From DASUPK01 sp963815665 (GTDB lineage Bacteria > Actinomycetota > Thermoleophilia > Solirubrobacterales > 70-9), in assembly GCA_963815665.1 (NCBI GenBank), contig CAWFHN010000011.1, positions 372,001 through 436,000 on the forward strand: 64,000 bases of DNA, in the 5' to 3' direction. Made by a program: the position numbers and the translations under genes. Numbering within the stretch: the stretch's first letter is position 1; each line of letters begins with the position of its first letter. The notes beneath the pieces were generated by a model. That model did not search any database, was not told where the DNA came from, and worked only from the letters and a program-made list of their open reading frames with translations. Positions 1-7,635 of the stretch are shown here, piece after piece.

Positions 1-1
1 C

Positions 2-361
2 TGGCAGTTCGAGAAGAGAGGCGTGATCCTGGTCGACGGCGACCGCTACGGCGAGGACGACCTGATACCGGCGATCGACGCGGGCGCCGAGGACGTCGCG
101 GAGGACGGAGATCTGCTCAAGGTGACGACGAGTGCGTCGGACCTGGCGGCGGTCCGGTCGGCCCTGGAGTCGGCGGAGGTGGAGGTCCAGTCCGCGGAGC
201 TCTCCATGGAGCCGAAGAACACCGTCGAGGTGGGGGAGAGCGAGGCACTCGCGCTGCTGCGCCTGATGGACTCGCTCGAGGATCACGACGACGTGGACTC
301 GGTGCACGCGAACTTCGACGTCCCGGAGGAGATTCTGGAGAAGGCCGCCGCCGCAGGCTGA
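2..361 (+). CDS. yebC: YebC/PmpR-family regulator, 3' part only
   Basis: The 5' end lies outside the window; the frame is open from base 2 and ends with TGA at 359-361, giving about 119 C-terminal residues. The segment carries the family landmarks WQFEKRG, a long acidic stretch, and the C-terminal pattern LLRLMDSLEDHDDV followed by VHANFD. YebC/PmpR proteins are cytosolic, act as DNA-binding regulators, and some relatives assist translation of proline stretches. yebC directly upstream of ruvC is a common bacterial arrangement and supports the call. The first 120 or so residues cannot be judged from this window. Confidence 0.93.
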   Translation, partial: WQFEKRGVILVDGDRYGEDDLIPAIDAGAEDVAEDGDLLKVTTSASDLAAVRSALESAEVEVQSAELSMEPKNTVEVGESEALALLRLMDSLEDHDDVDSVHANFDVPEEILEKAAAAG

Positions 362-447
362 GCGGCACGTCCTTTCTTGCGGAATCACCGGGATCGTGTT
401 TCCGCCCCGTTGAAGGACATCCGGGGGTGGAGTGAGAATGGGAGTGC

Positions 448-996
448 GTGATCGTCATCGGTATCGATCCGGGTACTGCCAACACCGGATTCGGCGTGGT
501 CCGCACGTCCGGTGAGCGGATGGTTGCGCTGGATGGGGGAGTGATCGAGACCCCGTCCGGCCTCCAGTCCGAGCAGCGGCTCGCCCGCCTGCACGACTCG
601 CTCGGGGAGCTGATCCGCTGGCACGAGCCCAAGGCGATGGCGCTCGAGGACCTCTTCTTCGGCAAGAACGTCGCCTCCGCCCTCAGCGTCGGCGAGGCGC
701 GGGGCGTCGCGCTCCTGGCGGCGGCGAAGCAGGATCTCCCATGCTTCGACTACACGCCCCAGGCCGTGAAGAAGGCCGTCTGCGGGTCGGGCTCGGCCGA
801 CAAGGGCCAGGTGCAGCGCATGGTCGCGACCCTGCTCGGGCTTCCCGAGCCGCCGGCTCCGGACCATGCGGCCGACGCCTTCGCCGTGGCGATCTGCCAC
901 GCCGGCACGGCCGGGGCACGCCGGGCCCTCCAGTTCGGGCAGCCGCGGGCCGGCATGACGCCTTCGCTCGCGACCCGCCAGCGCCTGGCCGGTTAA
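448..996 (+). CDS. ruvC: Crossover junction endodeoxyribonuclease RuvC
   Basis: 182 residues, normal length for RuvC. It resolves Holliday junctions as a dimer together with RuvAB. The N-terminus MIVIGIDPGTANTGFGVV is the RNase H-like motif with the first catalytic Asp; ALEDLFFGKNV carries the catalytic Glu, and the conserved PDHAADAFAVAICH contains the C-terminal acidic residues. The GTG at 448 is chosen because it starts exactly at the beta-strand carrying the catalytic Asp and has GGGAG a few bases upstream. It is first in ruvC-ruvA-ruvB; ruvA begins 33 bases downstream. Confidence 0.96.
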   Translation: MIVIGIDPGTANTGFGVVRTSGERMVALDGGVIETPSGLQSEQRLARLHDSLGELIRWHEPKAMALEDLFFGKNVASALSVGEARGVALLAAAKQDLPCFDYTPQAVKKAVCGSGSADKGQVQRMVATLLGLPEPPAPDHAADAFAVAICHAGTAGARRALQFGQPRAGMTPSLATRQRLAG

Positions 997-1029
997 AGGC
1001 ATCCGGGCGCACGCCCAGAATCCCTAGGC

Positions 1030-1629
1030 ATGATCGCCTCCGTCAGCGGAGAGGTGCTCGTTCGCCGTCCCGACTACGTCGTGATCGACGCCGGCGGCGT
1101 CGGGTATCGCCTCGCCGTCTCCTCCGAGACCCTCAAGGCGGTCCCGGCGCGCGGCAAGGCGGCATCGCTGCACGCCCATCTGGTGGCGCGGGAGGACTCG
1201 CTCAGCCTCTATGGCTTCGCGAGCGAGGAGGAGCGTGACCTCTTCCTGCACCTGATCTCGGTCGGCGGCGTTGGGCCCAAGGTCGCGATGGCCGTGCTCT
1301 CCGGCGGTTCGGTGCGGGAGCTGCTTCGGGCGATCGCGGCGGGAGACGCCAAGCGCTTCCAGGCCGTTCCCGGGGTCGGCAAGCGCACCGCCGAGCGGAT
1401 CATCGTCGAGCTCCGCGAGAGGGTCGCCGGCGAGATCGAGGCCGACGCCGACGCCGCGGCGCTCGCGCCGGGCGAGGAGGACCCGCGGTCGCTGGCCCGC
1501 GAGGGCCTGCTCAACCTGGGCTACACGCCGCCCGAGGCCGAGAAGCTGCTGTCGGGCGCCCAGGGCGAGACCCCCGAGGAGATCGTCCAGGCAGCGCTGC
1601 GGAGCGCAGCGGGGGCGAAGGCGGCGTGA
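1030..1629 (+). CDS. ruvA: Holliday junction branch migration subunit RuvA
   Basis: 199 residues. RuvA binds the four-way junction and loads the RuvB motor. The N-terminal OB fold starts MIASVSGEV; the tandem helix-hairpin-helix region holds VGGVGPKVAMAVLSG and VPGVGKRTAERIIVELR (roughly residues 78-125); the C-terminal UBA-like domain includes LLNLGYTPPEAEKLL. Its 3' end overlaps the ruvB start by 4 bases, consistent with coupled translation. Family and context agree; nothing is unusual. Confidence 0.96.
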   Translation: MIASVSGEVLVRRPDYVVIDAGGVGYRLAVSSETLKAVPARGKAASLHAHLVAREDSLSLYGFASEEERDLFLHLISVGGVGPKVAMAVLSGGSVRELLRAIAAGDAKRFQAVPGVGKRTAERIIVELRERVAGEIEADADAAALAPGEEDPRSLAREGLLNLGYTPPEAEKLLSGAQGETPEEIVQAALRSAAGAKAA

Positions 1630-2693
1630 CGGAGCCCGGCAAGGGGATCCGCACCCCCGGCATCGATGACGACGAGGGGGAGGTCGTCATCCACGATGCG
1701 CGGGCCGCCGGCGCGGACGACGACTTCGATCGCTCGCTTCGGCCGCCGAAGCTCGAGGACTTCGTCAACCAGGTCCAGGTCACCGAACAGCTCGGGATCT
1801 TCATCGAGGCCGCGCGCAGGAGGGAGGAGGCGCTCGACCACGTCCTGCTGGCCGGCCCGCCCGGCCTCGGCAAGACGTCGCTGGCGTACATCATCGCGGC
1901 GGAGCTGAGCGTCCCGATGGTGCAGACCGCCGGTCCCGCGCTGGAGCGCAAGGCCGACATCGCCGCGTTCCTGACCTCGCTCGAGCCCGGCAGCGTGTTC
2001 TTCATCGACGAGATCCATCGGCTCGGAAGGGCGGTGGAGGAGACGCTCTACCCCGCGATGGAGGATCGCCGCCTGCCGGTCGTGCTCGGGCAGGGGGCCG
2101 GCGCTCGCACGGTCACCCTCGACCTGCCGCCGTTCACGCTGATCGGCGCCACCACGAGGACCGGCCTGCTGACCACGCCGCTGCGCGACCGCTTCGGCGT
2201 CTGTCACCGCCTCGAGCACTACGACGCCGCCGACCTGCGCGAGATCGTCCTGCGGTCGGCCGGGATCCTCGGCATCGACGTCAGCCCGGAGGGCGCGGAG
2301 GAGATCGCCGGCCGGGCCCGCGGGACCCCCCGGGTCGCGAACCGGTTGCTGCGACGGGTGCGGGACTTCGCGGAGGTCAAGGAGCGCGGCCGCATCGACG
2401 TCGAGCTCGCCTCGGATGCGCTCGAGCTGCTGGAGGTCGACCGGGCCGGCCTCGATCGGCACGACCGCCAGCTCCTGCAGATGATGGCCACCAAGTTCGG
2501 CGGCGGGCCCGTGGGCCTCTCGACGCTCGCGGTCGCGACCGGGGAGGAGGCCGACACGATCGAGGACGTCTTCGAGCCCTACCTCCTCCAGCAGGGGCTG
2601 GTGAAGCGCACACCGCGCGGCCGGGTCCTGACCGAGAGGGCGTACGAGCACCTCGGGCTGCCGGCACCCGAGGGCATGGCGAGCCTGTTCTAG
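1626..2693 (+). CDS. ruvB: Holliday junction branch migration ATPase RuvB
   Basis: 355 residues, usual length. The AAA+ motor shows Walker A GPPGLGKTSLAYIIA (about residues 79-93), Walker B FFIDEIHRLGRAVEE, sensor 1 GATTRTGLLTTPLRDRFG and the arginine-finger region typical of RuvB, followed by the winged-helix C-terminal domain (TEDVFEPYLL-like segment IEDVFEPYLLQQGL). The GTG start overlaps ruvA by 4 bases. RuvAB drives branch migration and RuvC cuts, so the whole resolvasome is encoded in one operon. Confidence 0.97.
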   Translation: MTEPGKGIRTPGIDDDEGEVVIHDARAAGADDDFDRSLRPPKLEDFVNQVQVTEQLGIFIEAARRREEALDHVLLAGPPGLGKTSLAYIIAAELSVPMVQTAGPALERKADIAAFLTSLEPGSVFFIDEIHRLGRAVEETLYPAMEDRRLPVVLGQGAGARTVTLDLPPFTLIGATTRTGLLTTPLRDRFGVCHRLEHYDAADLREIVLRSAGILGIDVSPEGAEEIAGRARGTPRVANRLLRRVRDFAEVKERGRIDVELASDALELLEVDRAGLDRHDRQLLQMMATKFGGGPVGLSTLAVATGEEADTIEDVFEPYLLQQGLVKRTPRGRVLTERAYEHLGLPAPEGMASLF

Positions 2694-2718
2694 GTGTCGC
2701 TCGCCCCTACGGGTTGGC

Positions 2719-2724
2719 TAGCCT
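2719..2724 (+). promoter_or_regulatory. -10 box of the zinc-ribbon/PAS gene
   Basis: TAGCCT ends 8 bases before the ATG at 2733, leaving no room for a leader with a ribosome binding site. This matches the TANNNT spacing seen at many other genes in the window and argues for a leaderless transcript starting just after ruvB. Confidence 0.5.
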
Positions 2725-2732
2725 TGAGCGGA

Positions 2733-3218
2733 ATGCCGTACTTCATCTGCCCGAACTGCGGGAACAGGGAACTGAGCGGGGAGCGCACGACCGGGTTTTC
2801 GACCCGGCCCAAGGGCTGCTCCAAGTGCGGTTTCGGCTTTCTCTTCGAGTTGCTCGACGACTACATGCCGGCGCCCGGCGCCGCCTTCTTCACCTGCGAC
2901 CAGGACGGCAAGATCCTCGACCTGGGCAAGGGGGCCTTCGAGCTCACCGGCCTCAAGGACGAGCAGGTGATCGGTCGCCCGGTTAGGGACGTCCTGGGCC
3001 TGCAGTGGATCGACAAGGGCGACGGCGGCCCGACCGCGGACACCGACGGCGATGGGAACACCGATCCGATCGAGACGACGCTCGAGTGGGGGGTCCGCTC
3101 GCTCGGCAAGAAGGTGGCCGTCAATGCGGAGGGCGACCTGCCGACCGAAGCGGTCGCGGACCTCTTCCCGGCATACGACGACGACGGCGGCCTCCTGCTC
3201 GTCCTGACGCCGGAATAG
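2733..3218 (+). CDS. Zinc-ribbon plus PAS-domain protein
   Basis: 161 residues. The N-terminus has two CxxC knuckles, ICPNCGN and GCSKCGFGF, a zinc-ribbon arrangement within the first 35 residues. A PAS-like fold follows (AAFFTCDQDGKILDLGKGAF, then LTGLKDEQVIGRPVRDVLG), and the protein ends with a variable acidic loop. No output domain is visible, so it may sense a ligand or redox state and act through a partner; the true function is unknown. The frame is open back to the ruvB stop, but ATG 2733 fits both the zinc ribbon and the -10 box 8 bases upstream. It sits between ruvB and secDF. Confidence 0.75.
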   Translation: MPYFICPNCGNRELSGERTTGFSTRPKGCSKCGFGFLFELLDDYMPAPGAAFFTCDQDGKILDLGKGAFELTGLKDEQVIGRPVRDVLGLQWIDKGDGGPTADTDGDGNTDPIETTLEWGVRSLGKKVAVNAEGDLPTEAVADLFPAYDDDGGLLLVLTPE

Positions 3219-3289
3219 CCGCTCTTCAGCCGTCGGATTCGCGTTTACGCTTCAGCAAGCTCACCCGCTAGCGTGACCACCTCAACACC

Positions 3290-6200
3290 GTGAGCAACCG
3301 CCGACGCAACATCTTCATCCTCGCCTTCGTCGCCCTGCTGATCCTCGGGTCGGGCATCGCGATCGCGACCAAGAAGACCACCCTCGGGCTCGACCTCAAG
3401 GGCGGCACCGAGCTGATCTTCCAGGCGCGGCCGACGCCCCAGAACCCGACGATCGACGGCTCGGACATCGACCGGGCGATCGAGATCATCCGCAAGCGGA
3501 CCGACGCGTTCGGGGTTTCCGAGCCGGAGATCTCCCGGGTTGGATCCGACTCCATCAGGATCGGGCTCCCGGACGTGAGCAACGCCGCCAAGGCGAGCGA
3601 ACAGGTCGGGCAGACGGCGCAGCTCCACTTCTACGACTGGGAGCCAAACGTCATCCCGAACCCGGCGAAGACGAACGTGCCGCGGAGCGAGTCCTCCTTC
3701 GGCCGCTACTACGACGCCGTCAAGCTCGCCTCCACGCAGACTCCCGAGTGCTTCCAGAACAAGTGCACGACCAGCGGGCCGCAGTACTACCTCTTCAACT
3801 CTCAGACGCACCAGTGGATCTCGGGTCCCGCTGAAACGAAGAAGGACCTCTACTCCGAGCTGCCCGGTCAGAAGCAGCCCGCCAACAGCCAGATCCTCAC
3901 GGTCCCGCAGGGCACCCTCGTCGTACAGAAGGAGCCGGATCAGGGCCAGTCGCAGGTTTCCGATCCGAACAGCCCGGACGCCCAGTGGTTCGTGATCCGC
4001 GACCGGCCCGCCCTCTCGGGGACCGACATCACCGACCCGAAGCCCAACTTCGACCAGTTCAACCAGCCCGACGTCACCTTCGGGTTCACGGGCAAGGGCC
4101 GCCAGGAGTTCTCAGACGTCACCAAGGCGATCGCCCAGCGGGGGCTGCAGAGCGCGCCACCCGGGGTGGCGGGCAACTCACAGCTCGCCGATCAGTACTC
4201 GGGCCACTTCGCGGTCGTCCTCGACCAGCAGATCAAGTCCCGCCCGATCATCAACTTCGTCGACAACCCCGATGGGATCGACGGGCGCACCGGAGCGGAG
4301 ATCAACGGGCTCACCCAGGGGGAGTCACAGGACCTGGCGAAGATCCTTCAGTTCGGCGCCCTGCCAGTCGACCTGACGCAGATCTCGAGCTCGACGGTCT
4401 CGGCGACGCTCGGCCAGCAGGCTCTCAACCAGGGCCTCAAGGCCGGGATCGTCGGGTTGATCCTGGTCTGCCTCTTCCTGCTCATCTACTACCGCTTCCT
4501 GGGCTTCGTGGCGGTCGTCGGCCTGGCGATCTACGGCGTCTTCTTCTTCGCGCTGATCAAGCTGATCCCGATCACCCTGACCCTGCCGGGTATCGCGGGG
4601 TTGATCCTGACTATCGGGGTGGCGGCCGACGCCAACATCGTCATCTTCGAGCGGATCAAGGAGGAGGCGAGGGGCGGCAAATCCATGCTGAGCGCGATCT
4701 CCGCCGGCTATCGCCGCGGGATCGCGACGATCGTCGACGCGAACGTGATCACGCTGATCACGGCGTTCATCCTCTTCGCTCTCGCGACCTCGAACGTGAA
4801 GGGCTTCGCCTTCACGTTGGGCGTGGGGACGATCGCCTCGCTGTTCACCGCGGTGGTCTTCACGCAGGCCTTCCTCGGCCTCTTCGGCCGGGCGCACTTC
4901 CTGCGCTCGCCCGCGGTGCTCGGGGCGCGCGAGAAGTACTTCAAGTGGAACTTCGACTTCACCCGGGCGAGCCGGATCTTCTTCTCGATCTCCGGCTGCA
5001 TCATGCTGATCGGCGCACTCTCGTTTGCCACGAGGCAGCTCAACCTCGGGATCGACTTCAAGGGCGGCAGCCGGATCAGCGTCGGGCTTGCCAAGGCCGC
5101 CACGGTCGATCAGGTGAGAACCGCGCTGGAGGGCGCGGGCCTGAACGACGCCCAGATCACCAAGGCGACGAACAAGCAGCTCGGCACCAACGTCTTCGAG
5201 ATCGACTCGAAGGCCGATCCGAGCCAGATTCAGCAGGTCCAGCCGGCGCTCCAGTCCAAGTTCGGGATCGTTCCCAACGGCTTCGACGCCACCACGGTCG
5301 GGCCCACCTTCGGCAAGCAGGTGGCGAACAGCGCGATCGAGGCGGTCATCTTCTCGCTGCTGGTGATCTGCGCCTACGTCGCGTTCCGGTTCGAGCCGAA
5401 GTACGCCGTGCCGGTGATCATTGCCCTCCTCCACGACGTCCTGATCACGGGAGGCGTCTATTCGCTGACGGGGAGGGAGGTGACCAGCGGTACCGTCGCC
5501 GCGTTCCTCACCATCCTTGGATATTCGCTCTACGACACGGTCATCGTGTTCGACCGGGTGCGCGAGAACGTGCCGCGGCAGCCGCGTGCGACCTTCTCCC
5601 AGATCGTCAACCGCTCGATGAGCGAGGTGCTCACCCGATCCCTGATCACCGGCCTCTCGAGCGTCTTCCTGGTGACGGTGCTGTTCATCTTCGGCGGCGC
5701 GACCCTGAAGGACTTCGCCTTCGCGATGATGGTCGGGCTCGCCTCGGGTACGTATTCGTCGATCTTCATCGCCTCGCCCGTCCTCACCCACTGGAAGGAA
5801 CGGGAGCCGGCCTACCGCCGCCGCCGGGAGCGAATCGAGGAGCAGATGGGCGGGGTGGTGCCCGCGTTCCCCGAGGACAACGTGATCGCCCGCGTGGAGG
5901 GCGACGCCGACGAACCGGCTCCCACCGAGCCCCCCGTTCCCGTCGCGCCGGCGCCGAGCCGCGCCACCGCTCCGCCGCCGAGCCAGTCGCAGGTCCCGGG
6001 AGTCGTTCCCGAGCCGCCCGGCCCGGTGGCACCGCCGCCGGCCCCGCGCGAGCCCGAGCCTTCCCGGCCGGAGCCCGTCGCAGCCGAGCCGCCGACGCCT
6101 GTAGGTACCGGCGGGGATGGCGGGAGCGATGGCGATGAAGGAGGCGGGACCGGCGATGGCGAGGCGGCCTCCCGCGGCAATGGAGGCGCGGAGGAACAGC

Positions 6201-6304
6201 AGCGCCCCGAGCTCAGCGAGGCGAGCGCCGCGGCGCTCCGCCGCGTGCGCGAGCAGCAGTCGGGCGGGCGGAAGAAGCGCCGAAAGCACGGGAGGAACCG
6301 CTGA
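3290..6304 (+). CDS. secDF: Fused protein translocase subunit SecDF
   Basis: 1004 residues. SecDF uses the proton motive force to help pull secreted proteins through SecYEG. The SecD half starts with one membrane helix, then LGLDLKGGTELIFQ, the large P1 periplasmic region and a block of membrane helices including GIAGLILTIGVAADANIVIFER (shown here as motif region, about residues 435-455). The SecF half begins near residue 550 with NLGIDFKGGSRI and contains LTILGYSLYDTVIVFDRVRE. After about residue 850 there is a soluble tail rich in Pro, Ala and Glu, then a basic end. Separate secD and secF genes are usual in Actinomycetota, so the fusion is notable. No yajC precedes it. GTG 3290 gives the expected short cytoplasmic N-terminus; TAGCGT at 3269 is a possible -10. 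Confidence 0.95.
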   Translation: MSNRRRNIFILAFVALLILGSGIAIATKKTTLGLDLKGGTELIFQARPTPQNPTIDGSDIDRAIEIIRKRTDAFGVSEPEISRVGSDSIRIGLPDVSNAAKASEQVGQTAQLHFYDWEPNVIPNPAKTNVPRSESSFGRYYDAVKLASTQTPECFQNKCTTSGPQYYLFNSQTHQWISGPAETKKDLYSELPGQKQPANSQILTVPQGTLVVQKEPDQGQSQVSDPNSPDAQWFVIRDRPALSGTDITDPKPNFDQFNQPDVTFGFTGKGRQEFSDVTKAIAQRGLQSAPPGVAGNSQLADQYSGHFAVVLDQQIKSRPIINFVDNPDGIDGRTGAEINGLTQGESQDLAKILQFGALPVDLTQISSSTVSATLGQQALNQGLKAGIVGLILVCLFLLIYYRFLGFVAVVGLAIYGVFFFALIKLIPITLTLPGIAGLILTIGVAADANIVIFERIKEEARGGKSMLSAISAGYRRGIATIVDANVITLITAFILFALATSNVKGFAFTLGVGTIASLFTAVVFTQAFLGLFGRAHFLRSPAVLGAREKYFKWNFDFTRASRIFFSISGCIMLIGALSFATRQLNLGIDFKGGSRISVGLAKAATVDQVRTALEGAGLNDAQITKATNKQLGTNVFEIDSKADPSQIQQVQPALQSKFGIVPNGFDATTVGPTFGKQVANSAIEAVIFSLLVICAYVAFRFEPKYAVPVIIALLHDVLITGGVYSLTGREVTSGTVAAFLTILGYSLYDTVIVFDRVRENVPRQPRATFSQIVNRSMSEVLTRSLITGLSSVFLVTVLFIFGGATLKDFAFAMMVGLASGTYSSIFIASPVLTHWKEREPAYRRRRERIEEQMGGVVPAFPEDNVIARVEGDADEPAPTEPPVPVAPAPSRATAPPPSQSQVPGVVPEPPGPVAPPPAPREPEPSRPEPVAAEPPTPVGTGGDGGSDGDEGGGTGDGEAASRGNGGAEEQQRPELSEASAAALRRVREQQSGGRKKRRKHGRNR

Positions 6305-6576
6305 TGGCAGCTCTGGTCTGGTTCACGATGGGCGTGGCGCTCTGGCATTTCACCGTCTTCGTTCCCGACCGGTTCCAGGGCGGGATCGTGGGGGCGTTCC
6401 TGGGCGCTGCGACCGGAGCGATGGCGAGCGGCGCGATCGCGCAGATCCTGATCGGCAAGGGCATCGGCGACACCGACATCGCCACCGCGCTGTACGCCGT
6501 CCCCGGCTGCCTGATCGGCCTCGCGGTTGTTTATGCGATGGGCGTGCGCGCGGGGGTCGAGGCGGAGCACATCTAG
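6304..6576 (+). CDS. Small three-helix membrane protein, unknown function
   Basis: 90 residues with three hydrophobic segments (about 3-22, 26-50 with glycine/alanine zippers, and 63-82). The start ATG overlaps the secDF stop (TGATG), so it is very likely co-translated with secDF. It loosely resembles small glycine-rich GlsB/YeaQ-type membrane proteins, but I do not recognise it with certainty. A hairpin follows within a few bases, so it probably ends the secDF transcript. A role alongside translocation is only a guess from the coupling. Confidence 0.7.
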   Translation: MAALVWFTMGVALWHFTVFVPDRFQGGIVGAFLGAATGAMASGAIAQILIGKGIGDTDIATALYAVPGCLIGLAVVYAMGVRAGVEAEHI

Positions 6577-6577
6577 G

Positions 6578-6602
6578 CGTCGCCGGCCGAAAACCGGCGA
6601 TG
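6578..6602 (+). terminator. Terminator-like hairpin after the secDF operon
   Basis: A perfect 7-bp stem TCGCCGG/CCGGCGA (6580-6586 with 6594-6600) closes a 7-base loop, just after the stop of the small membrane protein. There is no T-run, so it may act weakly, with Rho, or simply stabilise the 3' end. Confidence 0.4.
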
Positions 6603-6642
6603 AGGGGCGTCGATCCGGGCGCCGGGGGTGAAATCCGCGGTG

Positions 6643-6681
6643 TTGGCGACTTGTTTCCGCTATGCGGAAAGAACTCGCCAA
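6643..6681. promoter_or_regulatory. 39-bp imperfect palindrome centred on the AbiEi-like start codon
   Basis: Bases 6643-6681 pair in 16 of 19 positions around base 6662, the A of the ATG. The core is TTTCCGC (6654-6660) with GCGGAAA (6664-6670); the outer arms are TTGGCGA (6643-6649) with TCGCCAA (6675-6681). A two-fold symmetric site this long suits a dimeric winged-helix repressor. As RNA it would bury the start codon in a hairpin. Proteins of the AbiEi group are known to bind inverted repeats in their own promoters, so autoregulation is the leading inference. Confidence 0.6.
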
Positions 6682-7558
6682 TGGTGGTCGGGATGCGGCG
6701 ATCGCCCGCATCGCGACGAACCAACATGGCGTCATTTCGGCTGGCCAGCTGCGTGCCGTGGGCCTCTTCCCCAGCCGGGTTGCAGACCGCGTCACCGCTG
6801 GACGCCTTCACCCGCTTCATCGCGGTGTCTACGGCGTCGGCCACACCAACGTCGGCAATGAAGGGAGATGGATGGCGGCGGTCTTGGCGTGCGGCGACGA
6901 CGCAGTTCTCAGCCATGTGAGCGCGGGGGCCCTCTGGGGCGTCCTGAAGGCCGACCGACGGGCGAGACCCGGAGGCAGCGAGATCGGTGGAGCGGTTCCC
7001 GGGGTCGCCATCGTCGACGTGACGGTCCCAGGCACAGGTGGCCGCGCCAGGCGCTCGGGTATCCGGGTACATCGATCCAAGACGCTTCTTCCAGGGCACT
7101 GCATTCGTTGCGCCGGGATCCCGGTGACGAGGCCCGCTCGCACGCTCGAGGACCTGCGCCGCATCCTCCCGGGCAAGCAGTCCGCCTCAGCGCTTCGAGA
7201 GGCGGAGTTCCTGCAGTTGCCTCTCGACCCTCACCCCGAGCCCGACCGCACTCGCAGCGAGCTCGAGGCGCGATTCCTGACTCTCTGTCGCCGCCACGGC
7301 CTTCCCCAGCCGGAGGTAAACGTTCGGGTGGACGGCTTCGTCGTGGATTTCCTCTGGCGCGCGGAGCGCCTGGTTGTCGAGGTTGATGGGTGGGAGTCAC
7401 ATCGGACTCGGTCTGCATTCGAAGGTGATCGCGCCCGCGACACCAGGCTCCGAGTGCGGGGGTTCGAGGTCCTTCGGTTCACCTGGCGACAGCTGTCTGA
7501 CGACCCCGGCGAGGTCGCTCGCGCAGTTCGTACGCTCCTGAGACGCCAGCCCTGGTGA
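6662..7558 (+). CDS. AbiEi-like winged-helix domain fused to DUF559 endonuclease-like domain
   Basis: 298 residues. The N-terminal part (about 1-80) has the AbiEi antitoxin-type winged helix, with NQHGVISAGQLRAVGL and RLHPLHRGVYGVG; a middle domain continues to about residue 170 (IPVTRPARTLEDL). The C-terminal 100 residues are a DUF559/Vsr-like fold with VNVRVDGFVVDFLW, LVVEVDG and VLRFTWRQL, where the Asp and the Glu-x-Asp are candidate catalytic residues. No AbiEii nucleotidyltransferase toxin lies beside it, so this is a solitary fusion and not a two-gene abortive-infection system. In-frame starts other than 6662 are absent for at least 20 codons. Function unknown: nuclease, repressor or both. 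Related solitary fusions are recalled as frequent in Thermoleophilia. Confidence 0.8.
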   Translation: MRKELANGGRDAAIARIATNQHGVISAGQLRAVGLFPSRVADRVTAGRLHPLHRGVYGVGHTNVGNEGRWMAAVLACGDDAVLSHVSAGALWGVLKADRRARPGGSEIGGAVPGVAIVDVTVPGTGGRARRSGIRVHRSKTLLPGHCIRCAGIPVTRPARTLEDLRRILPGKQSASALREAEFLQLPLDPHPEPDRTRSELEARFLTLCRRHGLPQPEVNVRVDGFVVDFLWRAERLVVEVDGWESHRTRSAFEGDRARDTRLRVRGFEVLRFTWRQLSDDPGEVARAVRTLLRRQPW

Positions 7559-7617
7559 CCATCCGGACATGCCGGAACTTCACCAACTCCGCCAACCGGG
7601 GTGGTTCCGTCGGGGGC

Positions 7618-7631
7618 CGAACTTAAGTTGG
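7618..7631. promoter_or_regulatory. LexA (SOS)-like box over the recJ promoter
   Basis: CGAACTTAAGTTGG matches the Gram-positive/actinobacterial SOS consensus GAAC-N4-GTTC in 7 of 8 fixed positions (last C is G), with flanking C and G. The inner AACTTAAGTT (7620-7629) is a perfect palindrome and contains the probable -10 TAAGTT (7624-7629), 6 bases before the recJ ATG. A repressor here would block recJ transcription. An 8-bp inverted repeat, CCGCCAAC (7589-7596) with GTTGGCGG (7627-7634), lies around it. Confidence 0.5.
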
Positions 7632-7635
7632 CGGC

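Noticed and set aside
4325..6289. A 654-codon open frame antisense to secDF, and similar long antisense frames opposite carB, infB, pnp and rnj
   Set aside because: They are expected in GC-rich genes where the antisense frame rarely meets stop codons; the sequences are low-complexity Arg/Asp/Gly and match no family.
6662..7558. A type IV toxin-antitoxin (AbiE) system
   Set aside because: Only an AbiEi-like domain is present, fused to DUF559; no AbiEii nucleotidyltransferase gene lies on either side.
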